24,470 nucleotides of DNA from Streptomyces sp. WM4235. GTDB lineage: Bacteria; Actinomycetota; Actinomycetes; Streptomycetales; Streptomycetaceae. Positions 1-7,861 of this stretch are shown piece after piece; position 1 is the first letter of the stretch, and each line of letters starts with the position of its first letter. The notes under the pieces were generated by a model. That model was not told where the DNA came from, did not search any database, and saw nothing but the letters and a program-made list of their open reading frames with translations. The stretch covers positions 1-24,470 of the forward strand of contig NZ_LGDE01000456.1 in NCBI RefSeq assembly GCF_001279725.1, in the 5' to 3' direction. The translations under genes were made by a program, and so were the position numbers.

Positions 1-1
1 C

Positions 2-802
2 GCCCGCGGCGCCCGGGCCCGCCATACCCCGGCCGACGCCCTCGCCCGGCTCGCCCGCCACCCCGACGTAGAGATCCGCAGGCTGGTCGCCACCCGGCCC
101 GACCTGGGACCGGAGGCGGCGGCGGAACTGAGGCAGGATCCGGACGAGGACGTGCGGATGCGTGCCCGCCTCCAGCCCTCCATCCGTACCTGGGCCGAAT
201 TCGAGGCAGTCCAGAGTGTGGTCGATCACGGTCGCGACTGCACCTGCCCGATCACGGAGCCGGCCACCGAGCCGTCGCCCGACTGGTACGCCGCCTGCGC
301 GGCGTCAGAGCAACCGGTGCTCCGCCGGGTTGCGGCGCGCTGGCCCGGCCTGCCCGCGAAGCTCGTCGGGACACTGGCGCTGGACGATGACGAGGAGGTA
401 CGGATCCAGCTGGCCTGCCACCCCCCGCTGGCTCCGCCGCACCTCCTTCTGGACGTCTTCGTGACCCGCCCGGCCCACCGTCCGCACCTGCTGACCCTTC
501 CCGCGTTTCCCCGCACCGGCCGGACCCACCTCATCGGCCACCCGGACCCCGAGGTACGCGCCCTGGCCGCGGCCGACGCCACCCTGCCCGAACCTCCGCT
601 GGAAGACCCCGACGATGCGGTACGCCGGGCAGCCGCCGCCAACCCGACCCTGACACCGGAAACCCTGGAAACCCTCCTCACCGACCTGCGCACCGCAGAG
701 GGCGCCGCGACCAACCCGTCCCTCCCCGTCCCCCGCATGCACGCACTCCTCGACCACTGCCTGAACGGCGCCGCCACCCCGCCGACTGCGGCCCGACGCT
801 GA
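2..802 (+). CDS. LRV (leucine-rich repeat variant) protein, 3' part
   Basis: The reading frame is open from the first bases of the window, so the gene starts upstream and only its last 266 codons are seen. An internal GTG at 152 could be mistaken for the start, but the 50 codons before it already show the repeat pattern (HPDVEIRRLVATRPDL, then DPDEDVRMR). The protein is a series of roughly 24-residue helical units with the signature 'DPDxxVRxxxAxNPxLPxxxLxxL', for example near residues 190-225 of the visible part (EDPDDAVRRAAAANPTLTPE). This matches the leucine-rich repeat variant solenoid common in actinomycetes, presumed to be a protein-interaction scaffold. Some relatives carry an N-terminal iron-sulfur domain, which cannot be judged here. 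No catalytic motif is visible. The function of the family is not established. Confidence 0.8.
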   Translation, partial: ARGARARHTPADALARLARHPDVEIRRLVATRPDLGPEAAAELRQDPDEDVRMRARLQPSIRTWAEFEAVQSVVDHGRDCTCPITEPATEPSPDWYAACAASEQPVLRRVAARWPGLPAKLVGTLALDDDEEVRIQLACHPPLAPPHLLLDVFVTRPAHRPHLLTLPAFPRTGRTHLIGHPDPEVRALAAADATLPEPPLEDPDDAVRRAAAANPTLTPETLETLLTDLRTAEGAATNPSLPVPRMHALLDHCLNGAATPPTAARR

Positions 803-1217
803 GAGACGACACCCACGTGGCGATCACGGGCATGGCAATCGCCGTCGGCCATCGACTGACGCCAACACGCCGGGCAAGTGTTTCCATAACTCGGTTCTGG
901 CACACATCCCGTGAGGACGATCAACGGCGTTCTGCCACGCTGACGTCGCGTCATCTGGGACCGTGGTGCGGGGTGATGACCTCTGGCCTCCTCCGGCGTT
1001 CCCGTGACCCGCGCGTCGCACACCACCTGGCGGGTCAGGGCGGACTCGACGTCCGAGGGCACGGGGCCGTCACAGCGGTCGCCCTCGACCGGTACACAGC
1101 CCACCGCGACGGAGGGAGCGACGACGCCTGCGGCCTTCGAAAGCGACCACGGAGCGTTCCCGGCCCTCGTTTCGGACCGGGCGCGAAATTCGATTCACCC
1201 GCTACCCGTAGGCGCCC
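803..1217. other. Intergenic region, no supported gene
   Basis: Open frames exist on both strands, but none has a ribosome site together with a recognisable protein. A minus-strand frame around 1000-1130 has a Cys-containing stretch (CVPVEGDRCDGPVPSD) that I cannot assign. No clear terminator follows the LRV gene. Confidence 0.5.
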
Positions 1218-1223
1218 TAGCGT
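1194..1223 (+). promoter_or_regulatory. Candidate promoter for a leaderless GNAT mRNA
   Basis: TAGCGT at 1218-1223 fits the actinomycete -10 pattern TANNNT and ends six bases before the ATG at 1230. TTCACC at 1194-1199, 18 bases upstream, resembles a -35 box. There is no Shine-Dalgarno sequence before the ATG, so a leaderless transcript starting at or near the ATG is the simplest reading. This is inferred from pattern only. Confidence 0.4.
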
Positions 1224-1229
1224 GGCCCC

Positions 1230-1778
1230 ATGCTCCAGATACCGTCACGGGTCGAACTGCACCCGCTCACCCTCTCCGACCAGGACGAGTTCTGTACCCT
1301 CGTCCGGGCCAGTTCCGAACTGCACCTGCCGTGGATGCGACTGCCGACGAACGCGCAGGAGTTCCTGGACTGGATGCGCCGTTTCGACGACGGCTCCAAC
1401 CAGGGCTTCCTGGTCCGCGTGCGCGACACGGGTGCGGCCGCCGGCACGGTCAACATCAACTCGATCATCCGGGGGCGCTACCAGGGCGCGTCCCTCGGTT
1501 ACGCGGCCTTCGCCCCGTCGGCAGGGCAGGGGTACATGACCGAAGGGGTCGCCGCCACGATGCGGTACGCGTTCACCGATCTGCGGCTCCACCGGCTGGA
1601 GGCCGGCATCCAGCCGGCGAACAAGGCATCTCTGGCCATCGTCCAACGGCTTGGCTTCCGGTACGAGGGGCTTACGCCCGCCTACCTCTACATCGACGGC
1701 GCCTGGCGGGACCACGAACGCTGGTCCATCACCGCACCGAACCCCTGGACACCCGATCCGTCCCTTCCCGAGGTCTGA
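1230..1778 (+). CDS. GNAT family N-acetyltransferase (RimJ/RimL type)
   Basis: This 182-residue protein is close to the usual length of RimJ/RimL-like GNAT enzymes, which move an acetyl group from acetyl-CoA to an amine of a protein or small molecule in the cytoplasm. The N-terminus (LHPLTLSDQDEFCTLVRASS) is the typical first strand and helix. The acetyl-CoA loop lies near residues 92-101 (SAGQGYMTEG). The later block with HRLEAGIQPANKASLAIVQRLGF is the conserved 'N-x-x-S-x-x-x-x-x-x-LGF' C-terminal motif, and the end (YLYIDGAWRDHERWSI) is also typical. The ATG at 1230 was chosen because all conserved blocks follow it and a -10-like element lies directly upstream. The substrate cannot be told from sequence. 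It stands alone and no partner gene is evident. Confidence 0.9.
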   Translation: MLQIPSRVELHPLTLSDQDEFCTLVRASSELHLPWMRLPTNAQEFLDWMRRFDDGSNQGFLVRVRDTGAAAGTVNINSIIRGRYQGASLGYAAFAPSAGQGYMTEGVAATMRYAFTDLRLHRLEAGIQPANKASLAIVQRLGFRYEGLTPAYLYIDGAWRDHERWSITAPNPWTPDPSLPEV

Positions 1779-2086
1779 GAGCAAACGCACACGAGGCGCA
1801 CGGCAACCACGCCGGAGGGCGTGGACGTCTCCACGGGTGCCCTGGCACGGGCAGAACAGACAGCGAGCGGCCTCGGCGTTCAAGAGTCGCCCGGTCCACG
1901 GGATTCCCAAGGCCCCCCCGCCACCGGGTGTGCGGCGTTCGGGGACATGAGCGTGGCCGCTTGACCGGTCGGGCCTCGGCCCGCAGAGTCGGGATGCGGC
2001 GCCGTGAGAGCGCTGTCCGACCCCGCGCCTCGGTTCGCCCGTCTCAAGGCGGCCGATGCCCTGACCTTCCCGGAGTGACTGCGCTG
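1779..2086. other. Intergenic region with a weak promoter candidate
   Basis: No gene is supported. TTGACC at 1961-1966 and CAGAGT at 1984-1989 are 17 bases apart and could drive the membrane-protein gene at 2087, but the -10 match is poor. Confidence 0.3.
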
Positions 2087-2731
2087 ATGGTTCTCGATCT
2101 GGTCGTGATCGGTACCGCCATCACGCTGGGACCCTTGCACAACAGCGCGTTCATCCTGCTGCTCTCCTCGCGACGTGGGGTCCACAAGGGCCTGGCGTTC
2201 CTCTTGTCGTGGCTCGCCAACCTGGTTGTGGTGATCGCATGCGTGTTGCTGCTGACCGGTGGGAATCCTCCGGCCCGCCACACCACCCCGTCGACCGCCG
2301 TTTCGTGTGCGAAACTCGCCATCGGCCTGGGGCTGATGCTTTATGGCGCGAAGCGGCGGCGCCGGCCACCCCGCCCGCATCACCCGCCGCGCTGGACCGC
2401 CAGGGTTGACGACGCCTCACTGGCCACGGCCGCCGGGCTGGCCTGGTTGCTCCAGCCCTGGGCGCTGGTCGGGGCCGGCGCCGCCACGGTCGTCGCCGCG
2501 GACCTCTCCTCCCTCACGGACTGGCTCGCGCTGACCGGCTACTGCCTGCTGGCCACCCTCAGCCTCGTCGCCATGGAGATGTACAAGGTCTGGGCACCGG
2601 CGGCCGCGGAGGCCAGGCTGAACGGCCTGCGAACCTGGACCGAGCAGCACCAGGACCAGCTGATCGTCACGCTCTCCCTGCTCGTCGGCCTGTGGCTGAC
2701 GGTGCGGAGCGTCTACGAGCTGGTTGTCTGA
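2087..2731 (+). CDS. GAP family (Sap/SfLAP-like) integral membrane protein
   Basis: This 214-residue protein is mostly hydrophobic, with about six membrane segments: residues 1-25, 35-55, 72-90, 110-135, 143-160 and 190-210. The layout, including the first helix ending in a Pro-containing 'LGPLHNSAFILLLSS' stretch followed by 'RGVHKGLAFLLSW', matches the actinobacterial GAP family related to Sap, the mycobacterial sulfolipid-1-addressing protein. Members are thought to help move lipids or other envelope molecules, but few have been tested. A basic, proline-rich loop (KRRRRPPRPHHPP) lies between helices 3 and 4. The frame is open far upstream, but that part lacks hydrophobicity. ATG 2087 was chosen because a GGAG lies 11 bases upstream and the first helix begins there; GTG 2075 is an alternative. 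Confidence 0.75.
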   Translation: MVLDLVVIGTAITLGPLHNSAFILLLSSRRGVHKGLAFLLSWLANLVVVIACVLLLTGGNPPARHTTPSTAVSCAKLAIGLGLMLYGAKRRRRPPRPHHPPRWTARVDDASLATAAGLAWLLQPWALVGAGAATVVAADLSSLTDWLALTGYCLLATLSLVAMEMYKVWAPAAAEARLNGLRTWTEQHQDQLIVTLSLLVGLWLTVRSVYELVV

Positions 2732-2990
2732 TGTCGCGCCCTTCTCGTCCGCGACCGGGCTGCCCGGACGTGCGCGGTCGACCGGGCTGGGCTGGGACCA
2801 CGTTCGGAAGGTCCCACAACGCCCGCTCAATCGAAGTCAGTTCTCCTCGATGCCATCGACCCGGTCCCAGAACGGCCGTGCAGGTCAAGCATCTCGCCGA
2901 CCGGACCCAGATAGTCCCACCGTGCCGATGATGAGGGTGCCGGCGACGTCGTAGTGGCTGCGGACAGGACTGGACACGCACCGCCCTGTC
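2732..2990. other. Intergenic region, no supported gene
   Basis: Short frames occur on both strands, but no recognisable domain or ribosome site accompanies them. The right edge leads into the Rrf2 operator-like dyad. Confidence 0.4.
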
Positions 2991-3007
2991 GTAACAGAAT
3001 CAGTTGC
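2991..3007 (+). promoter_or_regulatory. Operator-like dyad upstream of the Rrf2 regulator
   Basis: GTAAC, seven bases, then GTTGC forms an imperfect dyad (one mismatch in the outer arms, with GA/TC pairing inside). The ten bases CTGTCGTAAC that start it are repeated exactly before the MFS gene at 3543-3552. It lies 43 bases before the regulator's start codon, a normal place for autoregulation. Confidence 0.5.
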
Positions 3008-3049
3008 AACGGGATCGACATCGGTCGCATCCAGGCAACGGGAGGTTCC

Positions 3050-3478
3050 ATGAGTGCGAGCAGTCGCATGACCGCGGCCACGCACACGTTGACCTGGATG
3101 GCGCTCGTCTGCCCCAAGCGGGTCGACGGCATCGTGACGTCCGATCAGATCGCCGACAGCGTCAACACCAACCCCGTCGTCATCCGCCGCATCCTCGGCA
3201 GCCTGCGCGACGCGGGCCTGGTCGTCTCGCAGCGCGGCCAGGGTGCGGGCTGGAGGCTGGCTCGCACCCCGGAGTCGATCACGCTGAGGGATGTCTACCT
3301 GGCCGTTGAGCCCGATCCGCTCATCGCGCTGCACGCCGCGACTCCCAACCAGAAGTGCCCCGTCGGACGCGGCATCCCGCCTGTGTTGCGGGAGACGTAC
3401 AGCCGCGCGGAGGAGTCGATGAAGGCCGAACTGGCCGCGGTCACCGTCGCCGAGGTACTGAGGGAGACGGTTGCCTGA
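3050..3478 (+). CDS. Rrf2 family transcriptional regulator
   Basis: This 142-residue protein has the Rrf2 layout: an N-terminal winged helix (residues about 8-75, with TSDQIADSVNTNPVVIRRIL as the recognition region and RGQGAGWRLAR as the wing) and a C-terminal dimer helix. The start is ATG 3050, preceded at a good distance by GGGAGG; the frame is open further upstream but without conserved sequence. Rrf2 proteins that bind iron-sulfur clusters carry three clustered cysteines. Here there are only Cys21 and Cys103 (NQKCPVG), so a cluster-free, YwnA-like member is more likely, perhaps sensing thiol state or a ligand. The MFS exporter gene begins 113 bases downstream, and both genes have a similar dyad upstream. 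Control of itself and of the exporter is therefore a reasonable inference. Confidence 0.88.
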   Translation: MSASSRMTAATHTLTWMALVCPKRVDGIVTSDQIADSVNTNPVVIRRILGSLRDAGLVVSQRGQGAGWRLARTPESITLRDVYLAVEPDPLIALHAATPNQKCPVGRGIPPVLRETYSRAEESMKAELAAVTVAEVLRETVA

Positions 3479-3547
3479 AGCCAGGACCCCGCACTCCCGT
3501 CCCACCCGGCTGGTCCGCATGGACCGGCCTTTCTTCGGACCACTGTC

Positions 3548-3564
3548 GTAACCATCTCTGTTAC
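3548..3564 (+). promoter_or_regulatory. Perfect GTAAC-N7-GTTAC operator-like dyad upstream of MFS exporter
   Basis: Perfect five-base arms are separated by seven bases, 27 bases before the exporter's GTG start. It shares the run CTGTCGTAAC with the dyad before the Rrf2 gene. It is the best candidate binding site for that regulator. Confidence 0.6.
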
Positions 3565-3591
3565 ATCCAAAGCCTTGGAGGTCCTTCCGTC

Positions 3592-4794
3592 GTGTACCGA
3601 TCACTTGTGGTCCTTGCCACCGCGATGTTCGCCATAGGAACCGACAGCTTCGTCATCGCCGGCATCCTGCCGGATGCCGCGGACTCCCTCGATGTCCCCG
3701 TCGGCACCGCCGGCTGGCTGCTCACCGCCTACGCCTTGACCTACGCCGTGCTCGGTCCGGTCATGGCCGCCCTCACCGCGCGCCTGCCGCGCCGCACCCT
3801 GTTTCTCGCCGGGTTCGCGATCTTCACCGCGGGCAACCTCGTGACGGCCTTCGTCCCCGTCTTCGCCGTGGCCCTGGCCTCTCGGGCGGTCGCCGGGCTC
3901 GGCGGCGCCATGATCACCCCCGCCGCCGTCGCCGCAGCCGCCGCGCTCGCCCCACCGGAGCGTCGCGGCCGTGCCATCGCCACCGTCATGACGGGCCTCA
4001 GCGCCGCGACCGCACTCGGTGCGCCCATCGGCACGGCGCTCGGCAGCCTCACCGGCGATTGGCGTGCCACCATGTGGTTCGTCTCCGCTCTCGGAGTGTC
4101 AGCCGCCCTGGGTATCGCCCTGTTCCTGCCTTCGATCCCCACACCCCCGGCGGTCCCGTTGCGCACGCGTGTCCCCCCGCTCGCCGACCGCCGTATCGGT
4201 CTGGTCCTGCTGACCACTCTCCTCGCCTACACCGGCCTGTACACCGTCTACTCCTTCATCGGCGAAAGCCTCGACCGCGCCACCGGCGGCAGCGGCACAA
4301 CCCTCGCCGCCCTGCTGTTCGTGTGGGGCCTGGCGGCCACCGTCGGAACACTCGCCTCGGGCACTCTGGTCGACCGCTTCGGCGATCGCCGCGTCATCAA
4401 CACCTCGATCACCGTGGCCGCGATCGACTTCGCGCTGCTGCCGTGGGCCAGTGCACACCTTCCCTCCGCCGTCGCGGCGCTCCTCGTATGGGGTGTTTGC
4501 GGATGGGGACTTCTCGCGCCTCAGACCCATCGCCTGATCACCGCCATGCCCACGGCAGCACCCCTGCTCACCGGCCTCGCCTCGGCCGCGGTCTACATCG
4601 GCGTCTCGGCTGCTCCCCTGGTCGGGCAGGCCGGGATGGCGTGGTTCGGCACACACTGGCTCGGCGCCGTCGGCGCGGCGTTCATCGCACTCGGCCTCGT
4701 GGCGGCGGAGTCGGCCCACGCCGTCATCCGCCGACGCGGGACTGACGAGGCTTCCGCGGCACGAGCGCGACCATTGCCGTTGCCGACCGAGTAG
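3592..4794 (+). CDS. MFS transporter, 12-TM DHA1-type drug exporter
   Basis: This 400-residue integral membrane protein has twelve predicted hydrophobic segments and belongs to the DHA1 group of proton-driven exporters (Cmx/CmlR-like, often annotated as chloramphenicol or sugar efflux). Visible signatures include the first helix with TDSFVIAGILP, the loop 2-3 region (TARLPRRTLFLAGF), and the helix 5 antiporter-like stretch (TGLSAATALGAPIGTALG). A second loop motif (LVDRFGDRRV) lies in the C-terminal half. The frame is open upstream into the regulator gene, but GTG 3592 follows GGAGG (3577-3581) by ten bases and starts the first helix directly. It sits behind the Rrf2 regulator and 43 bases before a GNAT gene, so the three may act as one response unit. 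The cargo is unknown. Confidence 0.9.
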   Translation: MYRSLVVLATAMFAIGTDSFVIAGILPDAADSLDVPVGTAGWLLTAYALTYAVLGPVMAALTARLPRRTLFLAGFAIFTAGNLVTAFVPVFAVALASRAVAGLGGAMITPAAVAAAAALAPPERRGRAIATVMTGLSAATALGAPIGTALGSLTGDWRATMWFVSALGVSAALGIALFLPSIPTPPAVPLRTRVPPLADRRIGLVLLTTLLAYTGLYTVYSFIGESLDRATGGSGTTLAALLFVWGLAATVGTLASGTLVDRFGDRRVINTSITVAAIDFALLPWASAHLPSAVAALLVWGVCGWGLLAPQTHRLITAMPTAAPLLTGLASAAVYIGVSAAPLVGQAGMAWFGTHWLGAVGAAFIALGLVAAESAHAVIRRRGTDEASAARARPLPLPTE

Positions 4795-4837
4795 CGCACA
4801 GCCGACAACACCCGCGGACAGCAAGGACCGAACAACA

Positions 4838-5341
4838 GTGATCACCACGAAACGCCTCCGACTGCGCCCGCTCACCGACGCCGACACCGATTGGTGGGTA
4901 CAACTCCACGCCGACAACAAGGTCAACCGATTCGTCGGCGGCTACACCAACCAGCAAGCCGCAGCGCGCCTGCGCGACATCCACCGGCAGTGGACCCGGC
5001 GCGGCCACGGGCTGTGCGCCGTCGAACTGAAAAGCACCGGCCTGGCGATGGGACGCTGCGGCCTGAACTGGTGGGAGCAGTTCGGCGAGACCGAGATCGG
5101 CTGGACCTTCGCCCGCACGCACTGGGGACGGGGCTACGCGACCGAAGCAGCCCAAGCCGTTCTCACCTGGGGTTTCGGCCCGCTGAGGCTGGAACGGATC
5201 ACCGCCATGATCCACCACGGCAACACGGCCTCAGCCGCAGTCGCCCAGCGCCTCGGATTCGCGCCACTACGCGAGGACACCGTCCTCGGCCGACCGTGCA
5301 CGGTCTATGCCCTGGACCGAGACGACTTCCCCTCTCCCTGA
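4838..5341 (+). CDS. GNAT family N-acetyltransferase
   Basis: This 167-residue enzyme has the RimJ/RimL-like pattern: TKRLRLRPLTDADTDWW at the start, the acetyl-CoA loop THWGRGYATEAAQ near residues 90-102, then LERITAMIHHGN and the AVAQRLGF motif. GTG 4838 was chosen because AAGGA at 4823-4827 is well spaced and the first strand follows at once. It lies 43 bases after the exporter stop on the same strand with no terminator between, so it is probably co-transcribed with the Rrf2-controlled exporter. Acetylation plus efflux would suit a detoxification role, but that is inferred. The substrate is unknown. Confidence 0.9.
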   Translation: MITTKRLRLRPLTDADTDWWVQLHADNKVNRFVGGYTNQQAAARLRDIHRQWTRRGHGLCAVELKSTGLAMGRCGLNWWEQFGETEIGWTFARTHWGRGYATEAAQAVLTWGFGPLRLERITAMIHHGNTASAAVAQRLGFAPLREDTVLGRPCTVYALDRDDFPSP

Positions 5342-5362
5342 ACGCCGCCCAAACAACGGCCC

Positions 5363-6355
5363 TCACTCAGTCACCGCGCCGGAAGCCGACCCACTGAGAG
5401 AGTCTGACGACGACTGCGAGTGATCCTCGGTGAGTTCACCGTCTCGTCCATGGTTCTCGGCGAGTGCGGTGGCACTGGCACCTTCACCGGCGTGTCGAAG
5501 CTGACCGTACACATCGTCGATCGGACCCCTGGCAACCTGACCTGTTCCCTGGAGAAACCCAGTGGGGCGGCGGGCCATTCGGGCGGCGCGCATGCCGATG
5601 CAGCAGACACCGGTGCCGTCCTGGAGAGCGGAGAACACCACAGGCATCCAGTCCTCGACGAAGGGACCGGCACCCGCCCCGGCGAATACCGTTTCCGAGA
5701 TCGGGACCAGTCGCATCTCCATCGCCGGGGAGAGCCCTGCCATCCCGTCGACGAAGGCGTACACCAGGTGTCCTTCGGCGTCGCGTTCGGAGACGGTGAT
5801 GGCGACACCCTCGCGCCGGTGTGTACCGGTGAAGGGTGTGATGTCCACGGCGGGCGGCCGGGCCGCGGGAGCGAAGGGCGCGGGCATCCCTACGCCGGCC
5901 AGTTCGTCGAGGAGCTCGTGCAGGAGGTCCGTGCAGAGGAGGCGCGAGCCGCGGCCGTTGGTCAGCAGGACGAAGGCGACCTCCGACTCCGGGACGACGC
6001 GCAGGAATCCGTACTGGCCGATGGTGGCGCCGTCGTGGTCGAAGCCCGGGACGCCGTTCCAGTCGTAGAGCGTCCAGCCCAGCCCAGCCCCCTGCCGTCC
6101 TGGTGCCGCTGCCCGCCTCCGTCAGCCGGGGGGATCAACTCGACAACGCGCGTGCCTACGCCGCTCGGCACCCGGAGCGCTGCCGCGTCATCGCCGACGA
6201 GCAGCTGACCGACACCGGCGTACGCGTCCAGGCCCGCGCTGCCCTGTCCGTCGTCCCCCGCGGTGGACAGGTCGCCCGTCCCCGTCCGGAGGCCACGGCC
6301 GATCGCATCGCCGATCTCGTCCTGCAGACGGCGGACCCGCGCCGGTAGCGCGGGG
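5363..6355 (-). pseudogene. Decayed beta-lactamase-family serine hydrolase (C-terminal part)
   Basis: The firm part is 5363-6118, one open frame encoding the C-terminal third of a class C beta-lactamase/esterase-like hydrolase. It reads GAGLGWTLYDWNGVPGFDHD, then GATIGQYGFLRVVPES and VAFVLLTNGRGS, a classic block near the active-site KTG-equivalent (here HDGAT). The upstream continuation is in another frame. At 6075-6089 CAGCC is repeated three times; removing one copy joins the upstream frame (GGGQRHQDGRGLGW) to the downstream frame (TLYDWNG) without a gap. Upstream sequence to about 6355 has an open frame with possible family resemblance (GDLSTAG, LLVGDDAAAL), which is tentative. The catalytic SxxK and YxN region is absent, replaced by the HIT gene. 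An in-frame ATG at 5887 could give a 174-residue product, but it would lack the active site. The last 60 or so residues are low-complexity and atypical. Confidence 0.7.
6075..6089. repeat. Three tandem copies of CAGCC at a frameshift
   Basis: Three exact 5-bp units lie where the serine-hydrolase reading frame breaks. Two units would restore a continuous frame, so an extra copy is the likely lesion. Confidence 0.7.
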
Positions 6356-6733
6356 TCAGTCGTGGTTGCCGTACATGTCGCGGATCTCCGCCTCGCTCTC
6401 GCCCCGGTAGAGGACGTGCCAGTGTTGGTGCTTGGACTCCTGGTACATGCCCAGGTTCGTCGTCACCGAGCACGACCCGTACTCCTTCTCCACGCCGGCG
6501 GCCACCTCCCGTACCACCGCGACGACCTCGTGCAGCAGGTCCTCGCCGGAGTTGCCGAGATCGGTGAGCGAGGGGACGTGCTCTTTGGGGATCACCACGA
6601 TGTGCACCGGGTACGAGGGGTTGGTGTGGTGGAAGGCCAGGACCCGTTCGGTCTCCTTCACCCGCTCGATGGGAACCGCGCCGGCCAGCGCCTGATGGCA
6701 GTAGAAGTCGGAGACGGTCGCGGTACCGGTCAC
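6356..6733 (-). CDS. HIT family protein (histidine triad hydrolase)
   Basis: This 125-residue protein is near the usual size of bacterial HIT/HINT enzymes, which hydrolyse nucleoside phosphoramidates or related AMP conjugates in the cytoplasm. The triad H-x-H-x-H is at residues 102-106 (KHQHWHVLYRG). The front half shows FHHTNPSYPVHIVVIPKEH, matching the family's 'NPQAPVHVLVIPKxH' strand, followed by the central LLHEVVAVVREVA helix. The usual N-terminal zinc cysteines are incomplete (only YCHQALAG), as in many members. The start is GTG 6733, with GAAGG about ten bases upstream. The decayed serine hydrolase follows immediately downstream on the same strand. Confidence 0.9.
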   Translation of the reverse strand: MTGTATVSDFYCHQALAGAVPIERVKETERVLAFHHTNPSYPVHIVVIPKEHVPSLTDLGNSGEDLLHEVVAVVREVAAGVEKEYGSCSVTTNLGMYQESKHQHWHVLYRGESEAEIRDMYGNHD

Positions 6734-7039
6734 AGGTACACACCTTCGCTAGGCAGAAAGTTTCGGCAGGTCGCCTGCCCGACGTGGTCGTCGGGCAGGC
6801 CCCGACGCCAGCGTAGCGATCAGCCAACTCGTGGCCGAATCGACTCAACACCATTTCCGCGAAGGGGTGTTCGTGGACCGGGGATGGCTCACCCTCCAGG
6901 TGAACGGCCGCCGGAAATCCGTGTGGCCGTGGGCGAGGACGGCGGCCTGACGGACCGTGTGCTGCAACGACTCCCGCGCCGTCTTCACGAGGTTGCGGCG
7001 GGCGGCCTTCTCGGCCTCGCCGGTGAGCCGAGCGAGCCG
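6734..7039. other. Region between HIT and zinc-finger genes
   Basis: No firm gene. Just after the zinc-finger stop on the minus strand there is an open stretch (about 6850-7040) reading RLTGEAEKAARRNLVKTARE and onwards, which looks protein-like but has no recognised family or convincing start. It could be a relic. Confidence 0.3.
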
Positions 7040-7189
7040 TTAGTTCAGGACGGCGTCCAAAATCTCCTCCACCCAGTACCCAAGGCGGTGTCGGCGGCTG
7101 CAGAACCGTTTCGGGCGCCGCCACCGGCCGCGCCCGTCGAGCGGCCGACGGCACTGTTTGCAGTGCTTCACACGTATGCGATCCCCCAT
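7040..7189 (-). CDS. Small FCS-like zinc-finger protein (49 aa)
   Basis: A very short, basic protein. Its core is C-x2-C (HCKQCRRPLD), a 16-residue spacer rich in Arg/Gly, then RFCSRRHRLGYW, giving a C-x2-C...C-x3-H zinc-binding pattern like the FCS/treble-clef fingers. It ends in a short acidic helix (VEEILDAVLN). The frame is open a further 168 bases upstream, but that part is low-complexity and lacks the family look, so ATG 7189 was chosen. Its ribosome site is weak (AGGT), and TAGAGT about eight bases upstream might be a -10 element for a short leader. Fingers of this kind are seen in nucleic-acid-binding or protein-interaction proteins; the role here is unknown. Confidence 0.6.
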   Translation of the reverse strand: MGDRIRVKHCKQCRRPLDGRGRWRRPKRFCSRRHRLGYWVEEILDAVLN

Positions 7190-7861
7190 GACCTGTGACT
7201 CTAGCGGCCAACCGGGTTGGCGGCCGCCGGGCCTTGGCCGGCGCCCGCAGGTTCCGACTGTCACACGCGGACTGCGCCCCACGAACCTCGGCAGTGCCCG
7301 GGCGTCGCGAAGAATCGACTCTCCGCCTCTTTCGGCGAGAGAACGGCTGTCAAGCACGCTCCGCAGAAGCGAGTTACTCCACGCCTGTCGTCCCGCGAAT
7401 CCTCCTCGGCCGACGCCTCGCTCGGTGAACAGGAGCGCCCGGTGTCCGTCGAACTTCTACTCGAAAGCAGCGCCGCCCGCCGGCACACCGGGGCCCGGCA
7501 CCACCTCCGCGGCCCGCGCCCGCATCGGCTCACCCTGGGAGGCGTGCTACCCGGAGAGGCGTGAGGGTGGGGCCGGGGCCGACGGCTGGGCTCCATCGCA
7601 CGCCTGTCCGCAAGCACCCGTGATGCGCGACCCACCGGATGCGCGTATACGGCCGCAGGAACTTCGAGTCGGCCAGGGCTCGTCCGGAACGGCGCCTCGG
7701 CTGCGCCCTCAAGCCCGGGGCTCGCGACTTGCTCATCGCCCGCCCGACGCGGGCCGGCGGAACTCCTGGGGCGTGGCAAGGCCACCCCCGGCGGGGCGAT
7801 GGCAAGATCTGAGACAACCTCGTCATTGTGGACACGGGTGCGCGGAGGCGAGGATCGGTGC
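7190..7861. other. 670-base region with no supported gene
   Basis: Several overlapping open frames exist on both strands, as expected at this GC content, but none shows a domain I recognise. A minus-strand frame contains ALADSKFLRPYTRIRWVAHH near 7620-7690, which may be a relic. The promoter of the downstream regulator must lie in the last part. Confidence 0.4.

Noticed and set aside
226..1104. Long minus-strand open frame over the LRV gene
   Set aside because: It is antisense to clear LRV repeats and is Arg/Ser-rich, a shadow typical of high-GC DNA.
1004..2086. Forward open frame joined to the front of the GAP-family protein
   Set aside because: It overlaps the GNAT gene in another frame and has no hydrophobic or conserved segments; the real start is at 2087 or 2075.
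7217..7564. Possible small forward gene of 115 codons
   Set aside because: No family, no ribosome site and several equal competitors in other frames.
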